The notes under the pieces were generated by a model. It saw only the letters and a list, made by a program, of their open reading frames with translations. It had not been told where the DNA came from and did no database searches. Source: Haladaptatus pallidirubidus (GTDB lineage: Archaea; Halobacteriota; Halobacteria; Halobacteriales; Haladaptataceae). From it: 64,000 bases of DNA. This document shows positions 34,991 through 43,954 of this stretch, piece after piece. The position numbers were made by a program, and so were the translations under genes. Position 1 is the first letter of the stretch. Every line of letters begins with the position of its first letter. The stretch spans positions 3,720,001-3,784,000 of the forward strand of contig NZ_CP085301.1 in assembly GCF_020700235.1 (NCBI RefSeq), read 5' to 3'.

Positions 34991-35009
34991 TATGCTAAGC
35001 GTTAGCATA
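34991..35009. promoter_or_regulatory. 19-bp perfect palindrome between two divergent genes
   Basis: tatgctaagcgttagcata at 34991-35009: 8-bp arms around a 3-base centre, 17 bases upstream of the small protein start (minus strand) and 73 bases upstream of the polB ATG. The arrangement suits a repressor operator acting on the small gene, polB or both. No binding protein is identified. Confidence 0.7.
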
Positions 35010-35081
35010 TTAAGTCTCTTTCCCTTCAGAAACCGGTTCAAACGGGAGGGTTTTTACCGGGAAGCGCCAAAAACAATCGAC

Positions 35082-37763
35082 ATGACTCAATCTGGGCTTG
35101 GTGACTTCGCGGGTGGAGACGAGCGCCCCGCGGCAGAAGCCCACGCCGTTGCGGGAAACGACGACGCGACTGCGGCCGTCGTCGATGCCGATACGGACTG
35201 GCTTCCGGACTCACAGGGCGACATCGAACTCGCAGTTACGCAAGTCGATTACACCGTCGAAGGATACGGCGACGACGAAACACCCATAATCCACGTTTTC
35301 GGACGGACTGCGGACGACGAACACGAACACGTCCGCGTCGTCGGCTTCAGACCGTACTTCTACGCACCGACGGATTCGTTGACCGAAGAGAAGCTAAGCG
35401 ATGACCGACTCACCGGGTCGGAAGACGGCTACGAGAGCATCCGCGGCGAGAAGCTGACGAAGATTTTCGGCCGGACACCGCGCGACGTGGGGAACATCCG
35501 CGACCAGTTCGAACACTACGAAGCGGACATCCTCTTTCCGAACCGATTCCTCATCGACAAGGACATCAAAAGCGGAATCCGGATTCCGGAACGGCGGCGA
35601 GATGACGGCGGCCTCGTCGTACAGGAACAGGAGGTCGAAGCGACGGACGTACAAGCGAACCTGCGCGTACACACTTTCGACATCGAGGTTGACGACCGCT
35701 CCGGTTTTCCGGAAGACGGCGAAGAGCCAATCATCTGTCTCACCAGCCACGACTCCTACCGAGACGAATACATCGCGTGGCTGTTCGACGCACCGAACGG
35801 CGACGCCGATCTGCCCCAGAGTGTTCCGGAGTACGAACCGCTCCGAGACGGCCCCGAAATCGAAGTCAGAACGTTCGACGAGGAGGAAGCCATGTTGGCG
35901 GAGTTCCTCGATTACATTTCGGAAACCGACCCGGACGTTCTCACGGGCTGGAACTTCGACGATTTCGACGCGCCGTACCTCCTCGACCGACTGGAACGAC
36001 TGGAGGGACAACACCACGACTACGACCTCGATTACGAGCGGCTTTCGCGCGTAGACGAAGTGTGGCGGAGTGACTGGGGCGGCCCGACCATCAAGGGGCG
36101 CGTCGTTTTCGACCTGCTGTACGCCTACAAGCGAACTCAATTCACCGAACTCGATTCCTACCGACTGGACGCTGTGGGCGAGACAGAACTCGGCGTCGGC
36201 AAGGAACGCTATGCAGGCGACATCGGCGACCTCTGGGAGCAAGACCCGACGCGACTGCTCGAATACAACCTTCGGGACGTGGAACTCTGTGTCGAACTCG
36301 ACAAGAAACAGGACATCGTCACCTTCTGGCGGGAAGTCGCGTCGTTCGTCGGCTGTAAACTCGAAGACGCGACGACGCCCGGCGACGCGGTGGACGTGTA
36401 CGTTCTCCACAAAGCGCACAACCAGTTCGCGCTTCCGTCGAAGGGACAGTTCGAAGCCGAGGATTACGAGGGCGGCGCGGTGTTCGAACCGATTACGGGC
36501 GTCAGAGAGAACGTCACGGTGCTCGACCTGAAATCGCTGTATCCGATGTGTATGGTGACGCTCAACCTGTCGCCTGAAACGTCGGTAGACCCGGACGTGT
36601 ACGACGGCGATACCTACGTCGCGCCGAACGGAAGCCACTTCCGCAAGGAACCAGACGGCATCGTTCGAGAAATCATCAACGAGACGCTTTCCGAGCGCGA
36701 GGAGAAAAAATCACTTCGAAACGAACACAAGCCCGGGAGTTCGGAATACAAGATTTTCGACCGCCAGCAGCAGGCAGTAAAGGTCATCATGAACTCCCTC
36801 TACGGCGTACTGGGATGGGAAAAATTCCGCCTCTACGACAAAGAGATGGGTGCGGCTATCACCGCGACCGGTCGGGAGGTCATCGAGTTCACCGAAACCG
36901 CGGCGAACGAAATCGATTACAACGTGGCGTACGGCGACACGGATTCGGTCATGTTAGAACTCGGAGGTGACATCGAGAAGTCGGAGGCGCTGGAGCAGTC
37001 CTTCGAAATCGAGGAACACATCAACGCTCGGTACGACGAATTCGCGCGCGAGGAATTGAGCGCCGAGGAACACCGCTTCCAAATCGAGTTCGAAAAGTTG
37101 TACCGCCGGTTCTTCCAAGCGGGCAAGAAAAAGCGGTACGCGGGTCACATCGTCTGGAAAGAAAGCAAAGACGTAGACGACATCGACATCACCGGTTTCG
37201 AGTACAAACGCTCGGACATCGCGCCCATCACGAAAGAAGTCCAGCGGCAGGTCATCGAGATGATTGTCACCGGTGAAGATTTGGAAGACGTGGAAACGTA
37301 CGTCCACGACGTAATCGAGGACTTCCTGGGCGGTGAGGTTGGGCTAGACGAAATCGCTATTCCCGGCGGCATCGGCAAACGACTCGACAACTACGACACC
37401 GACACCGCGCAGGTTCGCGGTGCCAAATACGCTAATCTCCTGCTTGGAACCAACTTCCAGCGCGGAAGCAAGCCGAAACGACTCTACCTAAAGAAAGTCC
37501 ATCCGTCGTTTTTCGAGCGAATGGAGAACGACGAAGGGTTCGACGCCCGTGCAGACACGCTGTACGGCGAGTTCAAGCGCGAACAAGACGTCATCTGTTT
37601 CGAGTACGCAGACCAAATTCCGGAGGAGTTCGAAGTGGACTGGGACAAGATGCTCGATAAAACGCTCAAAGGGCCGATTGCGCGAGTGTTGGAAGCGCTC
37701 GACATCTCGTGGGAAGAGGTGAAAACGGGACAGCAACAAACCGGCCTGAGTAGTTTCATGTAG
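35082..37763 (+). CDS. polB: Family B DNA polymerase
   Basis: 893-aa replicative family B polymerase with 3'-5' exonuclease. Exo I is FDIEVDD (about 199-205), Exo II NFDDFDAPYL, Exo III YNLRDVELC; polymerase motifs are DLKSLYPMCM (A), KVIMNSLYGVLG (B) and YGDTDSVM (617-624, C). The C-terminus QQTGLSSFM is a PCNA-interacting (PIP-box-like) motif, and the N-terminus MTQSGLGDF is similar. No intein. ATG 35082 is used; an earlier in-frame start at 34992 adds a non-homologous leader that overlaps the palindrome. Confidence 0.97.
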   Translation: MTQSGLGDFAGGDERPAAEAHAVAGNDDATAAVVDADTDWLPDSQGDIELAVTQVDYTVEGYGDDETPIIHVFGRTADDEHEHVRVVGFRPYFYAPTDSLTEEKLSDDRLTGSEDGYESIRGEKLTKIFGRTPRDVGNIRDQFEHYEADILFPNRFLIDKDIKSGIRIPERRRDDGGLVVQEQEVEATDVQANLRVHTFDIEVDDRSGFPEDGEEPIICLTSHDSYRDEYIAWLFDAPNGDADLPQSVPEYEPLRDGPEIEVRTFDEEEAMLAEFLDYISETDPDVLTGWNFDDFDAPYLLDRLERLEGQHHDYDLDYERLSRVDEVWRSDWGGPTIKGRVVFDLLYAYKRTQFTELDSYRLDAVGETELGVGKERYAGDIGDLWEQDPTRLLEYNLRDVELCVELDKKQDIVTFWREVASFVGCKLEDATTPGDAVDVYVLHKAHNQFALPSKGQFEAEDYEGGAVFEPITGVRENVTVLDLKSLYPMCMVTLNLSPETSVDPDVYDGDTYVAPNGSHFRKEPDGIVREIINETLSEREEKKSLRNEHKPGSSEYKIFDRQQQAVKVIMNSLYGVLGWEKFRLYDKEMGAAITATGREVIEFTETAANEIDYNVAYGDTDSVMLELGGDIEKSEALEQSFEIEEHINARYDEFAREELSAEEHRFQIEFEKLYRRFFQAGKKKRYAGHIVWKESKDVDDIDITGFEYKRSDIAPITKEVQRQVIEMIVTGEDLEDVETYVHDVIEDFLGGEVGLDEIAIPGGIGKRLDNYDTDTAQVRGAKYANLLLGTNFQRGSKPKRLYLKKVHPSFFERMENDEGFDARADTLYGEFKREQDVICFEYADQIPEEFEVDWDKMLDKTLKGPIARVLEALDISWEEVKTGQQQTGLSSFM

Positions 37764-37885
37764 CAACATAAGTTATAGAAAAATAACAATAACTCTCCGG
37801 GTTTTCCATTCGGGAAAAAGAATTTTTTCTTTCCGGAAACCGATTGCATACGAATGCGAAACGGTTATGGGACGATGTGCCCTTG

Positions 37886-37891
37886 CTTTAC
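37886..37891 (+). promoter_or_regulatory. TATA-like box of the suf operon
   Basis: tttaca about 26 bases before the sufC ATG, in the correct place for a leaderless archaeal promoter. Confidence 0.45.
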
Positions 37892-37896
37892 ACGTC

Positions 37897-37910
37897 TTAG
37901 GTGAACCTAA
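37897..37910 (+). promoter_or_regulatory. Iron-box-like operator at the sufC start
   Basis: ttaggtgaacctaa at 37897-37910: 6-bp arms TTAGGT/ACCTAA and a 2-base centre, ending 1 base before the sufC ATG. It resembles DtxR/IdeR-family iron boxes, whose half sites contain TTAGG. A bound repressor would sit between the TATA box and the start. A DtxR-like regulator is encoded later in this locus (42050). Confidence 0.65.
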
Positions 37911-37911
37911 C

Positions 37912-38817
37912 ATGGCAACGCTTGAACTAAAAAATGTCCACGCAGAGGTCGTGGAAGAAGATGAAGAAATCCTCAAAGGCGTCGATATCGAAGTCAAAAC
38001 TGGCGAGATTCACGCCCTAATGGGACCGAATGGGAGCGGAAAATCAACGACATCGAAGGTCGTTGCAGGACACCCTGCATACGAAGTAACGGAGGGGGAA
38101 GTTCTGCTCCACCTCGATGAAGACGAGTTCGAAGACATCGAGATTCCGGACGACATGCGGACGTGGAATCTTCTCGAACTGGAGCCGAACGAGCGCGCCG
38201 CGCTCGGTGTCTTCCTCGCGTTCCAGTACCCCGCCGAAATCGAAGGCGTTACGATGTCGAACTTCCTTCGCACCGCACTCAACGCGAAACTCGAAGAGCG
38301 CGAAGAACTCTTCGAGGATGACCAGGAGGAGGAAGAAGAGGAGGAAGAGACCGGCTACGACACCAGTCCGATGGAAGGCCCCGCTGACGACGGCGAAGTC
38401 GGCGTCGCCGAGTTTCAGGAACTCCTCAAGAAGAAGATGGAACTGCTCGACATGGACGAAAAATTCGCGATGCGGTACCTGAACGCCGGGTTCTCCGGCG
38501 GGGAGAAAAAGCAGAACGAGGTTCTGCAGGCCGCAATTCTCGAACCGTCCATCGCCGTCCTCGACGAAATCGACTCCGGACTGGACATCGACCGCCTGCA
38601 GGACGTATCGGACGGAATCAACGCACTTCGTGACGAGCAGGGTACTGGTATCCTCCAGATTACCCACTACCAGCGTATCCTCGACTACGTCGAACCCGAC
38701 ACGGTTCACATCATGCTCGACGGGGAAATCGTCATGGAGGGCGGCCCCGAACTCGCCGAAGAACTCGAAGACAAGGGATACGACTGGGTTCGCGACGAAG
38801 TCTACCAAACTGCGTAA
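37912..38817 (+). CDS. sufC: Fe-S cluster assembly ATPase SufC
   Basis: 301-aa ABC ATPase of the SufBCD scaffold. Walker A is MGPNGSGKST (about residues 35-44), the signature is SGGEKKQNE (about 195-203), Walker B is AVLDEIDSGLD. A haloarchaeal acidic insert rich in Glu (about 143-157) precedes the signature. ATG 37912 is immediately after the operator; the frame to 37867 is not family-like. SufC-SufB-SufD are contiguous and coupled (sufB follows by 9 bases with a GGTGA ribosome-binding site). Confidence 0.95.
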   Translation: MATLELKNVHAEVVEEDEEILKGVDIEVKTGEIHALMGPNGSGKSTTSKVVAGHPAYEVTEGEVLLHLDEDEFEDIEIPDDMRTWNLLELEPNERAALGVFLAFQYPAEIEGVTMSNFLRTALNAKLEEREELFEDDQEEEEEEEETGYDTSPMEGPADDGEVGVAEFQELLKKKMELLDMDEKFAMRYLNAGFSGGEKKQNEVLQAAILEPSIAVLDEIDSGLDIDRLQDVSDGINALRDEQGTGILQITHYQRILDYVEPDTVHIMLDGEIVMEGGPELAEELEDKGYDWVRDEVYQTA

Positions 38818-38826
38818 GGTGATACT

Positions 38827-40257
38827 ATGAGTTCAGAACAGGACCACTTGAAAGAGACAGATACCGAAGAACGGTTCGAGTTCAAGAAGGAACAGCGGGC
38901 CGCGGTCAAGTCCGACAAGGGATTGACCGAAGAGGTCGTCCGCCTCATCAGCGAGGACAAAGACGAACCCGAATGGATGCTCCAGCGGCGTCTCCGCGCA
39001 CTGGAACATTACCAGAACATGCCCCTGCCGACGGACTGGCCCGGCCAGCCCGACCTCACGGAACTCGATATAGAAGAAATCGTCCCGTACATCCGACCCG
39101 ACGTGGACAAACGCGAAGGCGCGGATAGCTGGGACGACCTCCCGGACGACATCAAGGACACGTTCGACAAACTCGGCATTCCGGAGGCGGAGCGCAAGGC
39201 GCTCTCCGGCGTCGGTGCCCAGTACGAGTCCGAGGTCGTCTACCAGAACATGCAGGAGCAGTGGGAGGAGAAAGGCGTCGTCTTCATGAACATGGACCAA
39301 GCGGTTCAGGAACACGAAGACCTCGTCAAAGAGTACTTCATGACGAAGTGCGTGCCGCCGAGCGACAACAAGTTCGCGGCGCTTCACGGTGCGGTCTGGT
39401 CGGGCGGCTCGTTCGTTTACGTCCCCGAGGACGTGACGGTGCAGATGCCCGTTCAGGCGTACTTCCGCATGAACTCCGAAGGGATGGGGCAGTTCGAGCA
39501 CACGCTCATCATCGCCGAGAAAGGCTCCGAAGTCCACTACATCGAGGGTTGTTCCGCGCCGAAGTACGGCAGCCACAACCTCCACTCCGGCGGCGTCGAA
39601 GTGTTCGTGGATGAGGACGCTCACGTCCAGTATTCGACCGTGCAGAACTGGTCGAAGAACACCTTCAACCTGAACACCAAGCGCGCCATCGTCGAAGCCG
39701 GTGGCCGAATGGAGTGGGTGTCTGGTAGCATGGGATCGAAGGCAACGATGCTCTACCCGTGTTCAATCCTGAAGGGTCGCGGCGCGAGCGCGAACCAGAT
39801 TTCCATCGCGTTCGCCGGCGAGGGCCAGAACATCGACACCGGCGCGAAGGTCTACCACAACGCGCCGAACACCAACTCGACCATCGAGTCGAAATCCATC
39901 AGCAAAGACGGCGGCCGCACGAACTACCGCGGCCTCGTCCACATCAGCGACGGCGCGGTGGATTCGTCCACGTCGGTCGAATGTGACGCGCTGATGTTCG
40001 ACAACGAATCCACGTCGGACACCATGCCGTACATGGAAATCAACGAAGACCGCGTGGACGTCGCCCACGAGGCAACGGTCGGTAAAATCGGCGACGAGGA
40101 CGTGTTCTACCTCCAAAGCCGCGGATTGGACGACGACGACGCGAAACAGATGATCGTGAGCGGGTTCATCGAACCCATCACGGAAGAGCTTCCAATCGAG
40201 TACGCGGTCGAACTCAACCGCCTCATCGAACTCGAAATGGAGGGTAGTCTCGGATGA
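38827..40257 (+). CDS. sufB: Fe-S cluster assembly protein SufB
   Basis: 476-aa SufB, the scaffold subunit. It has a long beta-helix with VHYIEGCSAP, VQNWSKNTFNLNTKRA, AGGRMEWVSGSMGSK and ESTSDTMPYMEI. Its stop overlaps the sufD start (ATGA), ensuring co-translation. The length and order are normal for archaeal Suf operons. Confidence 0.96.
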   Translation: MSSEQDHLKETDTEERFEFKKEQRAAVKSDKGLTEEVVRLISEDKDEPEWMLQRRLRALEHYQNMPLPTDWPGQPDLTELDIEEIVPYIRPDVDKREGADSWDDLPDDIKDTFDKLGIPEAERKALSGVGAQYESEVVYQNMQEQWEEKGVVFMNMDQAVQEHEDLVKEYFMTKCVPPSDNKFAALHGAVWSGGSFVYVPEDVTVQMPVQAYFRMNSEGMGQFEHTLIIAEKGSEVHYIEGCSAPKYGSHNLHSGGVEVFVDEDAHVQYSTVQNWSKNTFNLNTKRAIVEAGGRMEWVSGSMGSKATMLYPCSILKGRGASANQISIAFAGEGQNIDTGAKVYHNAPNTNSTIESKSISKDGGRTNYRGLVHISDGAVDSSTSVECDALMFDNESTSDTMPYMEINEDRVDVAHEATVGKIGDEDVFYLQSRGLDDDDAKQMIVSGFIEPITEELPIEYAVELNRLIELEMEGSLG

Positions 40258-41462
40258 GTACGCAGGTACACAGCACCCTCTCGGAAGAAACCGTCCGCGA
40301 GATTTCGGGCGATCTCGGCGAACCCGAGTGGCTCCTCGAAACCCGCCTCGACGCTCTCGACGCGCTTTCCGACGTCGACATGCCGGACGTTATCCGGACG
40401 CCGGGGCGCGACTGGACGAATCTCCACGCGCTCGACTACGACAGCTTCGTCAACCCGCTCTCCGCCGAAGAGGAAAAAGAGCGAGTCGAACCGGAGGGTG
40501 TTTCGGTGCTCTCGATGGCCGACGCGCTGGACGAACACGAAGACCTCGTCAAAGAGTACTTCGGCTCGGTCATCGACCCGCATGAGAACTACCTGACGGC
40601 GCTCTCGACGGCGCTGTTCACGACCGGCACGCTCATCTACGTCCCGAAGGGCGTCGATGCGGAGGACGTGACCATCCGAACGACGATGCAGAGCCAATCG
40701 CTGTTCAACTACACGCTCGTCGTCACCGAGGAATCGAGTTCGGTGACGATTCTGGAGCGACAGGACAGCGAGGAGCTTTCGGACGAGCGCTACTACAGCG
40801 GCTTGGTCGAAATCGTGGCCGGCGAAAACAGCCACGTCCAGTACGGTTCCTTGCAGGATTTGGACGAGGAGACGTACAACTACACATTAAAGCGCGGCAA
40901 CACCGCGGACTATGCCACGCTTAACTGGATCGAGGGCAACCTCGGTTCGCGTCTCACGAAGTCCTCAGTCGAGACGAACCTCGACGGCGAGGGCTCCGAG
41001 ACGAAAACCGTCGGCGCGTTCTTCGGCCACGACGACCAGCACTTCGACATCGCAGCCCGGGTATGGCACAACACAGCGCACACGACCGCAGACCTCGTGA
41101 CCCGCGGCGTGCTCGACGATGAAGCGCGCTCCGTCTACGAAGGTGTGCAGGATGTGGGCACCGAAGCGTGGGACACCAGTTCCTACCAGCGTGAAAACAC
41201 GCTTATGCTTTCCGACGGGAGCGAAGCTGACGCCTCGCCGAAACTCATCATCAACAATCACGACACCGAAGCGAGCCACTCCGCGACGGTCGGACAGATC
41301 GACGAAGAGGATCTATTCTACATGACCTCGCGCGGCGTACCGCCGCAACTCGCGAAGGACATGCTCGTGGAAGGATTCTTCGTCCCCGTCTTGGACGAAG
41401 TCGAAGTCGAAGAACTCCGCGAGGACCTCGACTCGGGAATCGTCGAACGCCTCGGCAACTAA
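40254..41462 (+). CDS. sufD: Fe-S cluster assembly protein SufD
   Basis: 402-aa SufB/SufD-family protein paired with SufB: VEPEGVSVLSMADALDEH, TVGAFFGHDDQHFD, NHDTEASHSATVGQID. It lacks the extended N-terminal region of SufB and is shorter. It is the last core suf gene; the ferritin-like gene follows after 90 bases. Confidence 0.95.
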   Translation: MSTQVHSTLSEETVREISGDLGEPEWLLETRLDALDALSDVDMPDVIRTPGRDWTNLHALDYDSFVNPLSAEEEKERVEPEGVSVLSMADALDEHEDLVKEYFGSVIDPHENYLTALSTALFTTGTLIYVPKGVDAEDVTIRTTMQSQSLFNYTLVVTEESSSVTILERQDSEELSDERYYSGLVEIVAGENSHVQYGSLQDLDEETYNYTLKRGNTADYATLNWIEGNLGSRLTKSSVETNLDGEGSETKTVGAFFGHDDQHFDIAARVWHNTAHTTADLVTRGVLDDEARSVYEGVQDVGTEAWDTSSYQRENTLMLSDGSEADASPKLIINNHDTEASHSATVGQIDEEDLFYMTSRGVPPQLAKDMLVEGFFVPVLDEVEVEELREDLDSGIVERLGN

Positions 41463-41552
41463 GACGCGTTTCGCGTTTCGGACTTTCGAATTTTCTTCCC
41501 GCGCAAAACTGCATCAGGGAGTGTTAAGTTTCCCCGCCCCGTCTCCCGAGAT

Positions 41553-42053
41553 ATGAGTGTGGGTCAGCGCGTCTCGTCGGACCGCCAACTCGCGCGCTTG
41601 CTCCAAATCGGCGTCGTGTTGGAAGAACTCGTGGAGGCGCGAGCGGCGCGCCATTTCGAGTCGCTTTCCTCCCGGGAGCAGGACGAATTCCACGAGGACG
41701 TGCGCGAGTTGCTTTCCGAGGCAGGCGACGAGTCAGCGGAGCACCGACGGCGTCTCGAATCTCTCATCGACGAACTCGATGCCGAAACGATACCGTTCGA
41801 GGAGATTGAGATGTTGGTGGGAGAACAGTACGCACAAACCGCGCCGGACGATTTCGACGGCGTTCTGTACGACCAATTGCACGGCGAGGAGACGGCGTAC
41901 AAGTTCTACGACGACCTCATCAAAGCTATCGAGGCGAGCGAGGCGTCGTTCGCGCTCGACCGTGAACGACTGCTCGAAACGCTCACCGCGATTCGAGCGG
42001 AGGAAGCCGAGGGGGTCGAAGAGGTGGCAAAGTTGATGGAGGCCAGAGAATGA
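41553..42053 (+). CDS. Ferritin-like/rubrerythrin-type four-helix protein
   Basis: 166-aa all-helical protein with paired Glu residues (LEELVEARAARHFE, ...GEETAYKFYDDL) and several Glu/His positions suited to a di-iron site; it looks like a ferritin-like domain. Its stop overlaps the next gene (ATGA at 42050). Position after suf suggests iron storage or repair, as an inference. ATG 41553 is used. Confidence 0.75.
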   Translation: MSVGQRVSSDRQLARLLQIGVVLEELVEARAARHFESLSSREQDEFHEDVRELLSEAGDESAEHRRRLESLIDELDAETIPFEEIEMLVGEQYAQTAPDDFDGVLYDQLHGEETAYKFYDDLIKAIEASEASFALDRERLLETLTAIRAEEAEGVEEVAKLMEARE

Positions 42054-42478
42054 ACACGGCAGACCAGTACCTCAAAACGATTTATCTCGTCCAGCGCATC
42101 GAAGACGGTCCGGCGGCGACCGGCGCACTTGCGGACAAACTCGGCGTGAGTCCAGCGAGCGTCAACGAAATGGTTGGCAAACTTCAAGAGCGCGGGTTGG
42201 TCGAACACGAAAAGTATCGCGGTGCGACTCTCACCGAAGACGGCGAAGAACGCGCCAGCGACGCCCTCCAGACCTACTGCATCCTCGAACGCTTCCTCGC
42301 AAACGTCCTCGAAGTCGATGATTTCCGCATGGAAGCGAAGCAGCTCGAAAGCGTCATCGACGAGACCGTGGCAGAACGACTTGACACGATTATCGACCGC
42401 GAACCGCAGTGTCCGGACTGTTTCCACGCCGAGGAGGATATGTGCGCGTATCTGGTCGAAGAGGGTGGCGCGGACTGA
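42050..42478 (+). CDS. DtxR-like wHTH regulator with C-terminal Cys cluster
   Basis: 142-aa protein of the DtxR/MntR group: winged helix in residues 5-65 (TGALADKLGVSPASVNEMV), then a helical dimer region. In the place of the metal-binding LEHxI segment it reads LESVID, so canonical ligands seem lost. A Cys cluster CPDCFHAEEDMC (Cys121, Cys124, His126, Cys132) may bind zinc or an Fe-S cluster. No SH3-like C-terminal domain. Being co-transcribed with the Suf locus, it is a candidate iron or Fe-S regulator of the operon. Confidence 0.8.
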   Translation: MNTADQYLKTIYLVQRIEDGPAATGALADKLGVSPASVNEMVGKLQERGLVEHEKYRGATLTEDGEERASDALQTYCILERFLANVLEVDDFRMEAKQLESVIDETVAERLDTIIDREPQCPDCFHAEEDMCAYLVEEGGAD

Positions 42479-42666
42479 ATCGGGAGAATCGACCAATCAA
42501 AGCAGAGTGGTGCGATTTTCCCCGCGAACTGTTTGCGTTACGTTCAAGTATCACCCGGAGTTACGTGAGGGTGAAGCCTCGTATCTGCTGCGGAATTCCG
42601 TGGTGGCGAGCAGTTCTGAGCGTTCGGAACTGCGAGGTACACGGGGCGTACGGATGAAATGAGCGA

Positions 42667-42739
42667 AGTCCCGTGGTGTAGCGGCCAATCATAATGGCCT
42701 TTGGAGCCATTGACGGCGGTTCGAATCCGCCCGGGACTA
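42667..42739 (+). tRNA. tRNA-Gln (anticodon TTG)
   Basis: 73-nt cloverleaf: acceptor AGTCCCG/CGGGACT with discriminator A, anticodon stem ATGGC/GCCAT around loop CTTTGGA with anticodon TTG, and T-arm GGCGG TTCGAAT CCGCC. No intron. It follows the DtxR-like gene. Confidence 0.93.
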
Positions 42740-42959
42740 TCAGAAATTTTATACTGATACTCCACAGAGACAGCAACTTCTTTCACGGAGGTGACGGGCA
42801 ATGAGCCGCACCTGTCCACATTGCGGCGGGCGATAGTGAGCACCGCCGTCGCCTCCCTACGGCTGTACTGTGGCTCCGGAGCTGCTACAGGAGATGAGGT
42901 GTCTGTTGATGTGGCTTCACACGAAAAACAAAACCGCAAACAGCTATCGAAAACCGCTG
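42740..42959. other. Region after tRNA-Gln, no gene
   Basis: 220 bases between the tRNA and the lipoprotein. A short frame at 42801-42836 starts MSRTCPHCGGR behind a strong ribosome-binding site (ggaggtga at 42787) and then stops, resembling the start of a truncated zinc-ribbon protein. The rest shows nothing. Confidence 0.5.
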
Positions 42960-43583
42960 TTACTCGGAACTGTACTTGACAGTTCCAGTCCACCGGCCGT
43001 ATAGGTCGTCAGTTTGTTTGTCCTTATCCAGCATGAGAACTTCGACTTCGAGGGTTCCGGAGTCGAACTGCTCGAACGCTCGCTCGTCTATTTCGACTGA
43101 GTAGGTGCCCTCGTCGTGCTGGAATCGAACGCTCGTCCGTCCAACGCGTTCGCCGTCGACTCTGACGAGGAAGTACGGGTCACCGTCCACGAGCGGTTCC
43201 GGGTCAACGTTGGGAAGGCTGGTGTTAGCCACGACATCGACGTCGAAGTTGGAGAGGCCGTTTCCGCTTTTGGCTTGGACTTTGTTCGTGATAGTGACGC
43301 TCTTGATACGGTTATCATCGCCGATTTTGTCGTCAATCGGCGTGTTCGGGGCCGTCGGCGGCTCCCACTCTTCGACCGTCGTGGTAGTCGTGGTAGTCGT
43401 GGTGGTCGTTGAAGTCTTAGCCGATGTCGTCGATGAACCGACCGTGGTGGTTCGGGTTTCGTCGATGGTCGGCGTGTCGGTCGTCGTGGTTGTCGTCGTA
43501 TCGTCCGACCCGCCAATCCCGTTACAACCGGCGAGCATGATGACGAGGACGAGGACGAGAACAGTCGAGCGATGACGATTCAT
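42960..43583 (-). CDS. Secreted lipoprotein with Thr-rich linker
   Basis: 207-aa protein: signal with lipobox (MLAGCNG; Cys at about 18), then a Thr-rich segment (about residues 26-68) encoded by near-perfect tandem ACG/ACC codons, then a beta-rich C-terminal domain (SVTITNKVQAKSGNGLSNFDV, SVEIDERAFEQFDSG). Start ATG 43583 gives MNRHRSTVLVLVLVIML. TATA-like ATTTATG lies 31-37 nt upstream. Domain family not recognised. Confidence 0.85.
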   Translation of the reverse strand: MNRHRSTVLVLVLVIMLAGCNGIGGSDDTTTTTTTDTPTIDETRTTTVGSSTTSAKTSTTTTTTTTTTTVEEWEPPTAPNTPIDDKIGDDNRIKSVTITNKVQAKSGNGLSNFDVDVVANTSLPNVDPEPLVDGDPYFLVRVDGERVGRTSVRFQHDEGTYSVEIDERAFEQFDSGTLEVEVLMLDKDKQTDDLYGRWTGTVKYSSE

Positions 43584-43954
43584 ATGTCGTAAGTGAACTG
43601 TAGGGGAATAACGCATAAATATTCTTCTACCGGTTTCAACCGGCCGTTTCCTGTGATTTATGCGGCTGTTACCGGCAGTAAGGAGCACGTACCACGTGAA
43701 ATGTGTACGACACAACCGCGAATATGGACGTTCAACGCAATTCGTCGTTCACCTATCGGGCAGATAAAAGACGGCAAAATTGATGCGGGACGGACGGACT
43801 CTAACGAGGACGTAAACGACAGACGAATGGATTATTTGAAAGATAATGAAGAAGTCGTCTGTTTACGTTTCAACCCCACCGGTTTTGTTATGAAATCCGA
43901 CAAATAGAAACAAGACATATACCGCATGACTTCATGTGTAATGTTTACCATCAG
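43584..43954. other. Intergenic region, no confident gene
   Basis: 371 bases. An open frame at 43593-43907 is basic, with poor codon bias and no haloarchaeal character, so it is not called. The lipoprotein promoter lies at about 43614. Confidence 0.55.

Noticed and set aside
35394..36638. Antisense open frame inside the DNA polymerase gene
   Set aside because: The sense strand has clear polymerase motifs; the antisense product shows no family sequence.
43593..43907. 104-aa open frame
   Set aside because: Basic composition, poor codon bias and no acidic surface; likely chance in AT-rich DNA.
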